Below are positions 37,493 to 47,000 of a DNA stretch of 64,000 nucleotides, in pieces. The stretch comes from Symsagittifera roscoffensis. Taxonomy: Eukaryota > Xenacoelomorpha > Acoela > Convolutidae. The position numbers and the translations under genes are program-made. The DNA is taken from assembly GCF_963678635.1 (NCBI RefSeq), contig NC_087063.1, positions 79,197,617 through 79,261,616 on the forward strand. Reading direction: 5' to 3'. The number at the start of each line of letters is the position of its first letter. The stretch's first letter is position 1. The notes below the pieces were generated by a model. That model saw only the letters and a program-made list of their open reading frames with translations, was not told the origin of the DNA and ran no database searches.

Positions 37493-38879
37493 CCAGCGTT
37501 TAAAGCACCTTCGGTGCTTCGAAATTTTTCGACAACTCAGTAAAAACCGCATATATTGGAAACAACATCTGCAAACTTTTAGTGGACTCTGACTGCACCC
37601 AATTACAAATATTAAATTTTTTTTTAATTCCCATTTTAAAAGCGTCATATCAAAAACTTAATGGACCTCTGAAGAAATTTGGAGGCCATATTTGCAACCA
37701 CTGAGAGTCCCTGAGAGCACCCTACTATAGGGTAAGGAATCCAAAATTTTGTGAACTTTTTTAAACCTAAGTTTCCCGAAAAAATTGAAAAAAAACGTCT
37801 TATCTCGGAAACTAAAAGGATTTGAGCATTCATATTAAGAGGCAAGATTCGAGACGCCTGGGTGTACGCTGACAATAAGGTTGTATCTTCATCAAGCTGG
37901 TAGTTTCAAATTTTTGAATTTCTTTGTAGATAAGTTCTTTGAGAAATTTTGAAAAAATCACAAACGTCATATCTCGAAAACTACAAAAAATTGAGCAGTC
38001 ATAATTGGAGGCAAGAGTAGCAATTTTGGAGATTACTCTGACCGGACCCAACTACAGGGTTGGTTATTTCAGATTTTGCAAAAAAAATTAATGTAAGTTT
38101 TCTGAAATTTCTTTTGAAAAAATCACAAACGACATATCTCGAAAACTACAAGGCTTTAAACAGTCATATTTGGAGGCAAGATTCGCGATCCCTGATACTA
38201 CTCTGACAGTACCCAACTTCAGGGTTGGGAATTTCAGATTTAAAAAATCATAATAATTTAAATTTTCTGAAATTTTTTTTAAAAAAATAACAAAAAACGT
38301 CGTATCTCGAAAACTACAAAGAATTGAGCAATCATATTTGGAGGCAAGATTCGCAATCTTTGAAATTATTCTGACAGGACCCAATAACAGGGTTGGGAAC
38401 TTCAGATTTTTCGAAAAAAAAATTTATATGTGTTCTGAAAATTTTCTGAAAAAAATCACAAAAAACGTCGTATCTCGAAAACTACAAGGATTTGAACAGT
38501 CATATTTGGAGGCAAGATTTGTAACTCCTTAGAGTACTCTGACAGCGCTCAACTACAGGGTTGGGAACTTTTTTTAAATTATTTTGTTATTTGAAATTTC
38601 AGATAATTTTTGAAAAAATCTCAAAAATCGTCTAATCTCGTTAGCTAAAATGAAAATGATTCGGTCATTCAAAATTGGAGGCCAAATTCGCAACCCCTAA
38701 TTCGATATTGGGCTGCTTAATTTAAACTCGGTAAAATAACCACTAAAATCAAATTGGAAAATCGAAAAAAAATTCTTAACCATTGCAATATACGATTTAG
38801 ATTAAACATGCAAAAATAATACGTTGAAAAAGCATAAACATGGCAAGATTGTGAAGCCCGCATTTAAATATATAATAGA
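37493..38879 (-). mobile_element. non-autonomous Helitron-like element with ~165-bp minisatellite
   Basis: 1,387 bp and the best-preserved copy. On the minus strand, after a host A (38880), it starts TCTATTATATATTTAAATGC and continues into GGGCTTCAC. It ends with hairpin AGCACC-GAA-GGTGCT, TTAAACG and CTGG, followed by a host T (37492). The TC start, the hairpin before CTRR, and the A/T insertion site without target duplication are the defining Helitron features. The inside is about five ~165-169-bp monomers. Each has TATCTCGAAAACTAC, CAGTCATATTTGGAGGCAAG and a CCCAAC..GTTGGG stem-loop. No Rep/helicase is present, so it is non-autonomous. Confidence 0.75.
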
Positions 38880-39440
38880 TTCGATCATAAGAAATTATAG
38901 AAGAAAACAAATGTGTAAATTACGAGCAGTTTTGTACAGTCGTATGCCTCATGAGCTTTGGAATATATAAAAAAAATTTACAAAATGATTATGGTCTCAA
39001 AAATGCCCAAAACATTGTAAGCCAGTCTTAAAATCAACCAATCACGCGTTTTCACATTGAAAATTCGAGCACTATGAACGCACTATGAATGATATTACGT
39101 AATTTAAAATTCTGAAAAACTTCAATTTTTCAATTTACTATTTAATCTTTCGATTTGTCTCATATTCTGATATTGTTGTAGTAGTAGGTAGTAGTAGTGT
39201 ATAGGCATTAGGAAAATTGTCCAAGGGTTTTCACCCCTCAGTTTTTGTAACATTCGCCCAGAAGTACATATCGACGGAGAATAAAGCTAGTTTCTAAAAC
39301 GACTGGCCAGCGTCTAAACACAGCTCTGCATGCTTTTCACCGTCTCTGCCAAAGCCAGTTCTTTTGGTGGTTTTCCTAACATCGGGTCGACAAAACGTTA
39401 CTGCTTTCCTGCTTCAACCACAACGCTCAAATTAACTTAA
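38880..39440. other. spacer between Helitron and exon fragment
   Basis: AT-rich to about 39240, then more balanced. TGTAACATTCG at 39248 repeats the sequence at the putative LTR edge (39588) and may mark an LTR remnant. From about 39340 to 39440 there is patchy similarity to adaptor exon 1 left of 36516 (CTCTGCCA.., CGCTCAAAT), suggesting the duplicated exon once extended further. Confidence 0.4.
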
Positions 39441-39587
39441 TGTACAGACTCTAGCTCATCTCTGCTGCAGCCAATTGATGGCGACTTACTCGATTTTTCC
39501 GTTATCCAGCTAGCAAAATCGTCTTGCTCCGTTGATGGACTCCAACTTCCGTCAAGTACTACAATATCTTCAGTCTCGTCGACCGAT
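39441..39587 (-). pseudogene. diverged fragment of adaptor exon 1
   Basis: 147 bp aligning without gaps to 36516-36662 of the adaptor gene at roughly 92% identity (my count by eye). The 49 codons stay open in the same frame. Changes include Phe to Ile in the LIR (TEDIVVL), Gly to Trp, and Gly-His to Glu-Lys. The copy stops abruptly at 39587/39588, where TGTAAC begins. This is a partial gene duplication cut by a mobile element. It could be an exon of a paralog whose other exons lie beyond the element. Confidence 0.8.
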
Positions 39588-40100
39588 TGTAACATTCGTC
39601 TACTGCAGTCACACATGAGGCTTAAGAAAAATAGGCCCTATAACCATTGGCTCAAGAGTCAGGGACACTATCTCTTGTGTTTTTCTACCTCAAATCAGTC
39701 GGAGCCAATTCGGTTCGTTTGTGACATGAGACTACGACCCGTTATAGCTTAAAGGCTACTACTAAAATATCCCCCCACTCTAGAATTAGGAACGTCCCTA
39801 TACTTAGGTCTCTGGATACCCAAAATACATGAACGCCGTTAAAAACCGGGTCGGAACAATCCGCTTAGTTACTTTTTATTGGACAGTGGAACTTTGATCC
39901 ATTTCAGATGGATCAACCTAAAACTCGCCTTATCTCAACATAACTATCATAAAATATACTCGAGAAATTTAAATTGAGAACTAACATGTCGATGCGCTTG
40001 AGTATGAGGAGTAATTAAAAGATGAGCAGCTCGAGAATCAAATGATATAACTAAATAAGTTTGATGCTAATTAGTTTTAACAACAGAAGTAAGTTCTGTC
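39588..40100 (-). repeat. putative 3' LTR (outer end at 39588)
   Basis: On the minus strand this stretch ends in GAATGTTACA, a typical LTR terminus, exactly where the exon fragment begins. No second LTR is in the window, so neither the inner boundary nor the assignment can be proven. A purine-rich tract on the minus strand at about 40858-40870 (GAGAGGGAGGAGG) could be the polypurine tract. In that case the LTR would reach about 40847 and the small ORFs at 40101-40588 would lie in it. Confidence 0.4.
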
Positions 40101-40391
40101 TCAAGAATCAAAGTTTCTGCATGAACCATCGGGACACTTGAGTTGTCCTTTCTTCCATTGAATGTTCACTCTGTTCCGTTCGAATAATCGTCCTTTCTCA
40201 AGTCTGTGTTCTATTCTCCTGTTTTCGGGATAAGACAGCTCTACTCTCTTATTATTTCGTCTCGAGAAATTGCGAATAGCAATTTCCTGCCTTTTTCTTG
40301 AGTAGTTTCCCGCAATTGTTAATTCGGTCGTTCTGATTTTTCCCTTTTTGTTTTCTGTTGGTTCGAGAAAACTGAGCATGACAGGCTCCAT
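40101..40391 (-). CDS. small basic ORF, 96 aa, unknown
   Basis: ATG at 40391. The product is very Arg/Lys-rich in the middle (SRRNNKRVEL, HRLEKGRLFERNRVN) and ends with KCPDGSCRN. It lies at the far left of the retroelement, beside or inside the putative LTR. No family recognised. Its reality rests on position, strand and composition only. Confidence 0.35.
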   Translation of the reverse strand: MEPVMLSFLEPTENKKGKIRTTELTIAGNYSRKRQEIAIRNFSRRNNKRVELSYPENRRIEHRLEKGRLFERNRVNIQWKKGQLKCPDGSCRNFDS

Positions 40392-40414
40392 TCGAAATTT
40401 TTAAAATTAAAACT

Positions 40415-40588
40415 TCACTCCAAAATTACGTGTTTCTCAAGGTCAAACCTCCAGACATGACCGACTGGCACATACTCCCCGGACTCGAGATCGATGTCCT
40501 CATAGCGTGTTGTCATCTGCCAGTGAGTCCCAGAGAACCGAGTGTTGCTCAAGATACAGTGCCAGTGGTCATTTACAGAAGTTTGCAT
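40415..40588 (-). CDS. small ORF, 57 aa, unknown
   Basis: ATG at 40588, stop TGA at 40417-40415. The protein (…HWHCILSNTRFSG…RYEDIDLESGEYVPVGHV…) is well mixed in composition, unlike chance AT-rich frames. It uses CTCGAG/CTTGAG codon pairs like the other element ORFs. No family recognised. It could be an exon or a 3' remnant of a longer element gene. Confidence 0.35.
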   Translation of the reverse strand: MQTSVNDHWHCILSNTRFSGTHWQMTTRYEDIDLESGEYVPVGHVWRFDLEKHVILE

Positions 40589-40911
40589 CGGACTTAAGTT
40601 TATCTACCTTCCAAAATTCACAACCATATAAAATTTTCACACTATCGCTAAACAGCAATCAAAATCTGCACACACCTGCACCCATGAGTCCCCACTTTCT
40701 AAGCTGGTAATTTTAAAATTTCTTTTGTCCTATTCAGTCAGGAAATTGTCATGCATCATTTTGATTTATATAATAGATCTATCATATTAATAACAATATC
40801 TTATTCGTCTAAAATTTCTTTTTCGTGAACCCGGATTTCATCCGAGCTCACCCTCGAGCCTCCTCCCTCTCAAGACTCAAGACTCTAGAATTTTCCCTTC
40901 GAGCCACCGGC
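40589..40911. other. non-coding spacer left of the 830-aa ORF
   Basis: AT-rich in 40700-40830, then pyrimidine-rich on the plus strand (candidate polypurine tract on the minus strand). No ORF on the minus strand that I would call. Confidence 0.45.
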
Positions 40912-43404
40912 TCACCTCGTGTCCTTCGCCCTCGAGGTAACCGACACCGGTGTTCTTGGCACTGTAATTTGTTCCAACAGTGCCTCTTCGTCATCGGAGC
41001 TGATCACAATCTCCTCCCAGGCCTTCAGCTGTTCATAGGATCGCATCCACTCCCTCTGCTCTTGCAACCTCTTCGATTGATTTGGTAAGCTCTTTACCTT
41101 CGACTCCCGGTTCAAACAGAAGGAATTGTGAAGACTCATGCTTATATTCTTCGCCAGGTCCTCCTCTAGTATCGATTCCCTCGCTCTAGAATTGTCTCTG
41201 GATACTCTGCCCACTCTTTTCCACCCCGTCGTGATCGCATTTCGATGGGTTAGCAGAGGTCTCTTAAAGGCATCTGGTCCTATCTCGGCTTGGAATTGTC
41301 GATATTCCTTTTGATGTTTCCTCATGTGGTCCTTTGTCACCAGATATAACCAGGATGTTAACGTCGCACGAAACCAAGGAAAGAATCTCAGGCGGCTCCA
41401 TATATGTCTGATCTCCACTGGTATGGCGAATACCTTGCATGCGGTCTCGAACAACTCAAGTCTCATGCTGTAATCTATCGCATGAATCGACTCAGCTGTT
41501 GGCGTTCTCGATTCTCTATACTTCGCTATGTTTTCTTCCATCCATCGTAGAGCCAGCATCGTGCTCACCACCAAGATGGTCACCTTTTGTCGATGCTCCG
41601 GTAGTCCCAACGACTTAATTTCTTCTATGTCCCAGATCAGACAGAGATTGGCGCGGTCTGGGTACCACACTGTCTCAGCCAGACAGTGGCATGGACAATC
41701 CCCATGCGTGAGGTCGATGCTTCTAAGATTGCGTTCTCCCGAGGCTTCTAGGAGAGGCTCAAGTTCCATCATTTTCTCGTGTATCACGTCGACTTCTTCC
41801 GAGCTTGGAGCACCTACTGCGGGTTTCCCCACCACGTTTTGCCTTCCGTGATCACTTGTGTTTTCGCTCTCCAAGCCTAGGAGTTCTTCACCCCAGATTT
41901 CACTCAAGTCGTCTCTTTGTTCCTTCGGTACTGCTCCTCGGATCTTCCTCAACAGCTTGTGTGAATGATGCGACATCCGAGCTAGTCTCACGCACTTGGG
42001 CACTGAGAAGGCTTTGTCTATCAATACCCTCTGGCTGGACACCTCCACCATCGCCATGTGTAGTGGATAGTGGCTTCCACATAGGTTAGCCAACACTGAC
42101 CCCACTAAGGATTTCGCATTTAGAGGCAATCCATAGGCTTCGCTCGTGGGAAATCCCATCTCCGCCTCGAGTCCAATCTTCCAACTCTTGATGTGCTTCT
42201 GGTTCACTTGTAACACTCCGGGCCATGATTCCACGCTCAACGCGGTCACCAGGTGGTGTTCTGACTCTAGCCTCTCCAGTGACTGGAGACTACACATTCT
42301 TGAGAAAGATCCCAAGGCTGTCGCTAGGTTCACGGTGCTACTCGCGTAACATTCAGCCACTATCTGTATCTCGCTCTTCTCCCTTTCGGTGATATCCTCA
42401 AACCAGGTGATGAGGTCCTCTTTCTGGAAAGACTGTATCCTGACGCATGATCGTCCATCACAAGTATGCTCGCCGTTGCCACATGTCGAATCAAGACAAC
42501 TGCCCGGCTCCATCCTCTTCACCGACCCTGTTCCACTCGTTACCTCACTCGACTCTTTCATCTGAGGCAGGATCAGTCTATGTACTATACTCAAGGTCGC
42601 CAAATCCTCATCCTCTGTCGGTGCCAATCTCACTCGCTCAGTGACCTCCTCAATCAGGCTCGCATGGGGATGTGGACACCAGGAGGGTCTGAGTAATTTC
42701 CATACCACTCCCAGATTCGTGGTCAACACGCCATTCCCGTTACCCATTTTTAGTTCCACTCTTTTACTTGAGCGTGGCACACTTATCACTTCCGGCGTTC
42801 TCTCGAGAATCAGACCCAGGCTAGGTCTCTCTCTCTCCACAGTGTCTATCTCCATTATCTTCTCTGTCCAGAACTTCAGCAGCTCCGCCACCTCATAGTT
42901 TCTGTGGGCACCTCCGGCTTCCAAGTCCAAGAAGGGGTTGTACGCCATTCCCATCACTCCAGAAACATACTGGTACTCTCCCTTTTTGTTGAGTTTTAAG
43001 TACTCCCCTGACGAAGCCAGGTTGTGGTGAACATCGTGTTTCTCCTCGAACTTCTTGTTGTAGAACCTTCGTATCTCGTCTAACTTCCTATGGCTCTCCA
43101 GAGATTGCCTAGAACCATCCTCCTTCTCTATTCCAGTACTCTGGTACACATTCAAGATGACTGTGGAGACTCTCCTTTCCAGCGTCTTGCTTCCAACTGC
43201 TCTCTGATGACATGCTAGGATGGTACTGTCAGTCATCATCGACATCGTCCATCTCAAGAAACAGGTTGCATCTTTCCTTCTTGCCAGACTCAAGCCTGAG
43301 TTGTCCCTGGCGACGTGCTGCATCATCATTCGATACATCTCTAGATTTTTGCCTCCCAGCTTCAACTTATCGTACGAAGTCAGTGTCTCCAGCTCTATCC
43401 CCAA
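40912..43404 (-). CDS. orphan ORF of the retroelement, up to 830 aa
   Basis: Open from just after a TGA near 43,425 to TGA at 40912. The first codon of the open stretch is not ATG; the first ATG is at residue ~23 (LEMYRMMMQ). The protein looks soluble, has no signal peptide, and carries a Cys cluster around residues 300-325 (CLDSTC..GEHTC..GRSC) and a second CPCHC group near residue 565. The C terminus is charged (SSDDEEALLEQ). I recognise no family. It overlaps the preceding 112-aa ORF by 38 bases in another frame. The ORFs 43734-44084, 43367-43705 and this one may be pieces of one longer frame broken by indels, or a frameshifting arrangement. Confidence 0.6.
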   Translation of the reverse strand: MGIELETLTSYDKLKLGGKNLEMYRMMMQHVARDNSGLSLARRKDATCFLRWTMSMMTDSTILACHQRAVGSKTLERRVSTVILNVYQSTGIEKEDGSRQSLESHRKLDEIRRFYNKKFEEKHDVHHNLASSGEYLKLNKKGEYQYVSGVMGMAYNPFLDLEAGGAHRNYEVAELLKFWTEKIMEIDTVERERPSLGLILERTPEVISVPRSSKRVELKMGNGNGVLTTNLGVVWKLLRPSWCPHPHASLIEEVTERVRLAPTEDEDLATLSIVHRLILPQMKESSEVTSGTGSVKRMEPGSCLDSTCGNGEHTCDGRSCVRIQSFQKEDLITWFEDITEREKSEIQIVAECYASSTVNLATALGSFSRMCSLQSLERLESEHHLVTALSVESWPGVLQVNQKHIKSWKIGLEAEMGFPTSEAYGLPLNAKSLVGSVLANLCGSHYPLHMAMVEVSSQRVLIDKAFSVPKCVRLARMSHHSHKLLRKIRGAVPKEQRDDLSEIWGEELLGLESENTSDHGRQNVVGKPAVGAPSSEEVDVIHEKMMELEPLLEASGERNLRSIDLTHGDCPCHCLAETVWYPDRANLCLIWDIEEIKSLGLPEHRQKVTILVVSTMLALRWMEENIAKYRESRTPTAESIHAIDYSMRLELFETACKVFAIPVEIRHIWSRLRFFPWFRATLTSWLYLVTKDHMRKHQKEYRQFQAEIGPDAFKRPLLTHRNAITTGWKRVGRVSRDNSRARESILEEDLAKNISMSLHNSFCLNRESKVKSLPNQSKRLQEQREWMRSYEQLKAWEEIVISSDDEEALLEQITVPRTPVSVTSRAKDTR

Positions 43405-43705
43405 CAGGCTCCAACAGGAACATCAGTTGTCCTGCAGTCCTGGTAAAGGGATTCGCCATCAGCGGCGGTGCCGATGAGGGTGTCCTCATAGCCTCTTCAA
43501 AATGATCCTTCAATAAGTTTTGCCAGGATCTCTTCAGCTGGTTCGCCAATTCTATCTTGTTAACCTCAGCCTTCTGCTGGGTGGCCCAACTGTGTCGTTT
43601 GCGGGCTACTCCACTGTCCAATTTCTTCAAGCAGTCTTCCATTTCCTTCAATGTCTCAAGGGCTATCCACCACGGTCTGGAGGTATTTCTGGTTTTATTC
43701 TTCAC
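43367..43705 (-). CDS. ORF fragment, 112 aa, unknown (likely part of a broken longer ORF)
   Basis: Begins right after a 20-bp tandem duplication (GGCTTGTGAAGAATAAAAC twice, about 43707-43747) that destroys the frame; the first codon of the open stretch is GTG. The helical, basic product (KRHSWATQQKAEVNKIEL…) ends within the start of the 830-aa ORF. No family recognised. Confidence 0.4.
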   Translation of the reverse strand: MKNKTRNTSRPWWIALETLKEMEDCLKKLDSGVARKRHSWATQQKAEVNKIELANQLKRSWQNLLKDHFEEAMRTPSSAPPLMANPFTRTAGQLMFLLEPVGDRAGDTDFVR

Positions 43706-43706
43706 A

Positions 43707-43747
43707 AGCCTGTTTTATTCTTCACAAGCCAGGCTATTTCCCAATAG
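43707..43747. repeat. 20-bp tandem duplication breaking an element ORF
   Basis: CTGTTTTATTCTTCACAAGC-type sequence occurs twice head to tail on the plus strand. It sits exactly between the ends of two minus-strand ORFs in different frames, so it is at least one cause of the break. Confidence 0.85.
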
Positions 43748-44081
43748 CCTGATTTTCACTTGAGACCCATTCTTTGCCGACGTCTACCTCCCAGGTCTGC
43801 CCGCTCGTCAAACCTCGCTTCATTTTTATTCTCTGAGGTTTGAAATCTTCCTCCGTCACTGAGCTAGTGGGGTTTTCCATTTCTTTTTCTATGTCGAGCA
43901 GTTTCCTCGGTTCATAGTTACTCTTGTAGGCTGCCGTCTTCCATCGCGCCAGAACCATGGGGGCCGTCTCTCTCAAGTCCTTTTCCGAGACCGCGTCAGC
44001 TGAAGGACTGCCCAATCCCTCCACGTCTCTCTTCCTCTTGCGAGACCTCACGTCTTTATTCGGGGGCGTCGTCGTTATCAT
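43734..44081 (-). CDS. ORF, ~115 aa, in frame behind the 1,896-aa ORF
   Basis: ATG at 44081, nine bases past the TAA that ends the 1,896-aa ORF and in the same reading frame. A single stop codon therefore separates them. The N terminus has a nuclear-localisation-like RSRKRKRD. The middle contains ARWKTAAYKSNYEPRKLLDI. No family recognised. It may be a natural extension of the large ORF cut by a nonsense change, a readthrough product, or a reinitiated ORF. Confidence 0.4.
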   Translation of the reverse strand: MITTTPPNKDVRSRKRKRDVEGLGSPSADAVSEKDLRETAPMVLARWKTAAYKSNYEPRKLLDIEKEMENPTSSVTEEDFKPQRIKMKRGLTSGQTWEVDVGKEWVSSENQAIGK

Positions 44082-44087
44082 CACTGA

Positions 44088-47000
44088 TTAAATTTCCTTC
44101 TCTTCAGCCAACTCTTGCCTCCCCCCTGCTCGAGCCTTAAGGATATTAGTACTTTTAATCATATTACTAGTTCCTACCTTATCCCCCCTTGTATATTTAA
44201 TTATTTTATTGTCAGTTTTCTGTTTCGGAGTAGAGCTGTCTTTACATTTGTCTTCTCTGGTCTTTCTTGATGTTTTCCTCAACTCGACCATCTTGCTCAG
44301 CAGCTCTCCTCTAGCTTTCTCCTCTAAACCCGTCCCCATCAGGACAGGTTCACCGAACTTCACCACCGTGTCCCACAGTTCCTCTTTAAAATTGTTCAAT
44401 GTGGTGTCCTCATCCACTTCCCGATTGAAATCGCTCAAGAATTCTTGCCAAGCATCTTTGTCCAGAGTGCCCAGGAAGGCGTCTTTGTTTCCCTCGAAGG
44501 TATTCTTCTCCCTTCTCTCCGCACTCAAGAATATCATTCCCATGTTGGGATTCTCGCTCGTCAATGACAACTCTGGGTCCTTGCGGGGGGATGAGGTCAG
44601 AGGTGGCGTGGGGGTATCTGCCCAGTTTTCTTCACTCAGATCCTTCAACAGTTCCTGGGCAGTGAACTCCTCCTCCGCTGGCTTCTGCTCCGGTGTGTTT
44701 CTCACCTCCATATCCTCTCCTGCCTCACTGAGAGTTTCATCCATGCTCTCGTATCCCGACTCTGCTTCTCTTCTCTCAAGAATCCTCCTGAATCGATCTT
44801 CCACGGTGCCACTCCTTTTATCCCCAGGGGTGTCCACCGATAGGGGTGATGGTGTCGTTGGATTCGTCCCCTTGTGCTCTGTCAGTGCCACGTACAATGG
44901 ACCTGCTGCATCCAGTTCCTTCCCTTCCTGTCTCTTTTTCACCTGCTCTAGTCCGTGAGGTGCCCGGTATCTCCTTGTGGCAAGCAGTATCTCGTCGTCT
45001 CTCAGCGCGATATGCCCTTCATTCACTATTATCCTACCATCGTCCCACACCGGCAACTTATTCTCCAGACCTACTCGCTCAAGTATTCTCAAGGCATCTC
45101 GCGCCTCGAATTTCGGGGGCAATGACCCTCTCATTTTCTTCGCTTGAGTGGTCCATGGACTTATCTTCGCATCGCTGGTATGAAAATAAACCGCTGCAGT
45201 GTAGCCGATGAAGAGCGGATCCCAGCCGTCGGTGAACTCCTTCTGCTGTTCTTCGGTTGCGGTTCTTGCGTAAAGGGACGGGACAACCAGGGAACTGTTC
45301 ATCCCCAGGGTCATTCTCCTCACTATGGGGAACTCAGGAATGCTCGCTGGCAGGACTTCTTTCTCCAATATCGCCTCTAGCTCCTTTTTCACTAGCTCGA
45401 AGATTTTCGTCCATGCAGGAATTCTCAAGATTTCTCGCCCATTGGCTGTCAAGGGATTCAAGTTCCAGAACTTGGGGTAAGTTTCGATGGGGCCCTCGCG
45501 CTTGCCTCCCATCCGGCATTGCAGTTGTCCTCGGAAACTGTACACGACCAACTCCGGATCCTTCACCTTTCCAAAGAGCACCGTGTTGCTCATTTGTGTC
45601 CTTAGCACCTCTTGCTGACACCAGTTAAGTGTCGTTCCATCTAATACGCTTATGAGGCTCATGTGGGTCACAGAGTATCGATAAGCTGTCACCAGAGGAT
45701 CTGGAAACGCGAACGTGACGGCCGGTCCATAGATACAGGTCACGACCTCCCCTAGCCCCCGGATCATCCCCATGGGGTCCGATCTCATGACCAGGCATAG
45801 GTCCGTCAATAGGGGCATGCCTCCATTCACTCTTCTCCATTCCTCTCCTGTCTTCGGGCTCTTTTCTTCACCAGTCAGGTGCCTGTTTTGCATCAGTAGG
45901 TACTGCACTAGCAGCGTCTTTAGCCCGGCCGCACACTTGTACGAGTAAGTATCCATACTCGAGTGTGTTCTCCCCATCGACAGGGGCTCCCCGTACCTCA
46001 TCAATCGGTGAAATGAGGTCAGTTCACCGTGGGTCAGAAGTACTAACGTCAAGTATCCGTCTATCCTGAGGGTATCCACGCCACGACTGAACATGTATGC
46101 TGGGCCCATATTAAACAAGTACCTCGGGTAAACCAGGTACAGCGCCAGCAACAGACTGATAGGCATATTCAATACCTCCTGTATGAACGCTTTAAAGATA
46201 GTCTCCTTCGCACTGTACACTCCGGCCAGGAACTCTTTTCCCCAACAAGGACTCAAGAACTCGAGAATCTCATGATCCCTCCTCGTCCTTAGCTCACCCT
46301 TCGCGTGCTCCCTCCAGAACCCTCCAATCGTGACCTCATTGGCTGCTGTGACGAACCTGCCAACCGTCATCTCCCTCTTCTCAGCTATTCCCAGTTGCTC
46401 CTCAAGAAAATCCCAGATCTGCTTCACCAGAAGCGGCGCATCTTCTCTTGTTTTCCCCGTGGCGTTTTCCAGTCTTGGTGTTAAGAAGGGCCACTTGCCT
46501 CCCTCTTGTGCCAACCGATGCACCATCGACTCTAGTTGCTTCTCCGATGCGGCCACGTTCTTCCTTTCGTTGTTCGGCCCTCTAGATCTGCTGGTTGAGC
46601 TCGTGATGGTCAACTCCATGTCCCGAAACCACAGACTAGCCGTCAGGTGAGCCACCACTGGATGATCGTCCATTATAATCGGGCTGAGCTTGAGTTGCCT
46701 GGCGAAGTTGGATATCTCCAACAAGAGGACCTCGTCTAATACGATGAGGATGTCGGCCAACTCGTAAAAGCCTCTCAACGCATGGGAGACATCCGCCCAT
46801 GCTGCCGCGAGTTCTGATCTGCGCAGTCTCAAGTTCGTCGGTTCCAATTCTCGGTTGGGAGCTGCCATCAGGACACGCCACCCATTCCCCTCTGCGATCA
46901 AGATCAAGACCGCGTACACAAATTGCAGAGCAAGCGGCATGTTCGAGTACCCGGGGGACGTTGTGAACGCCACTTTTGTCTTGGAGCCGAATCTTGAGGC

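Noticed and set aside
37796-38700. Repeat-spacer pattern in the minisatellite as CRISPR
   Set aside because: The whole 165-bp monomer is homologous between copies, so there are no spacers.
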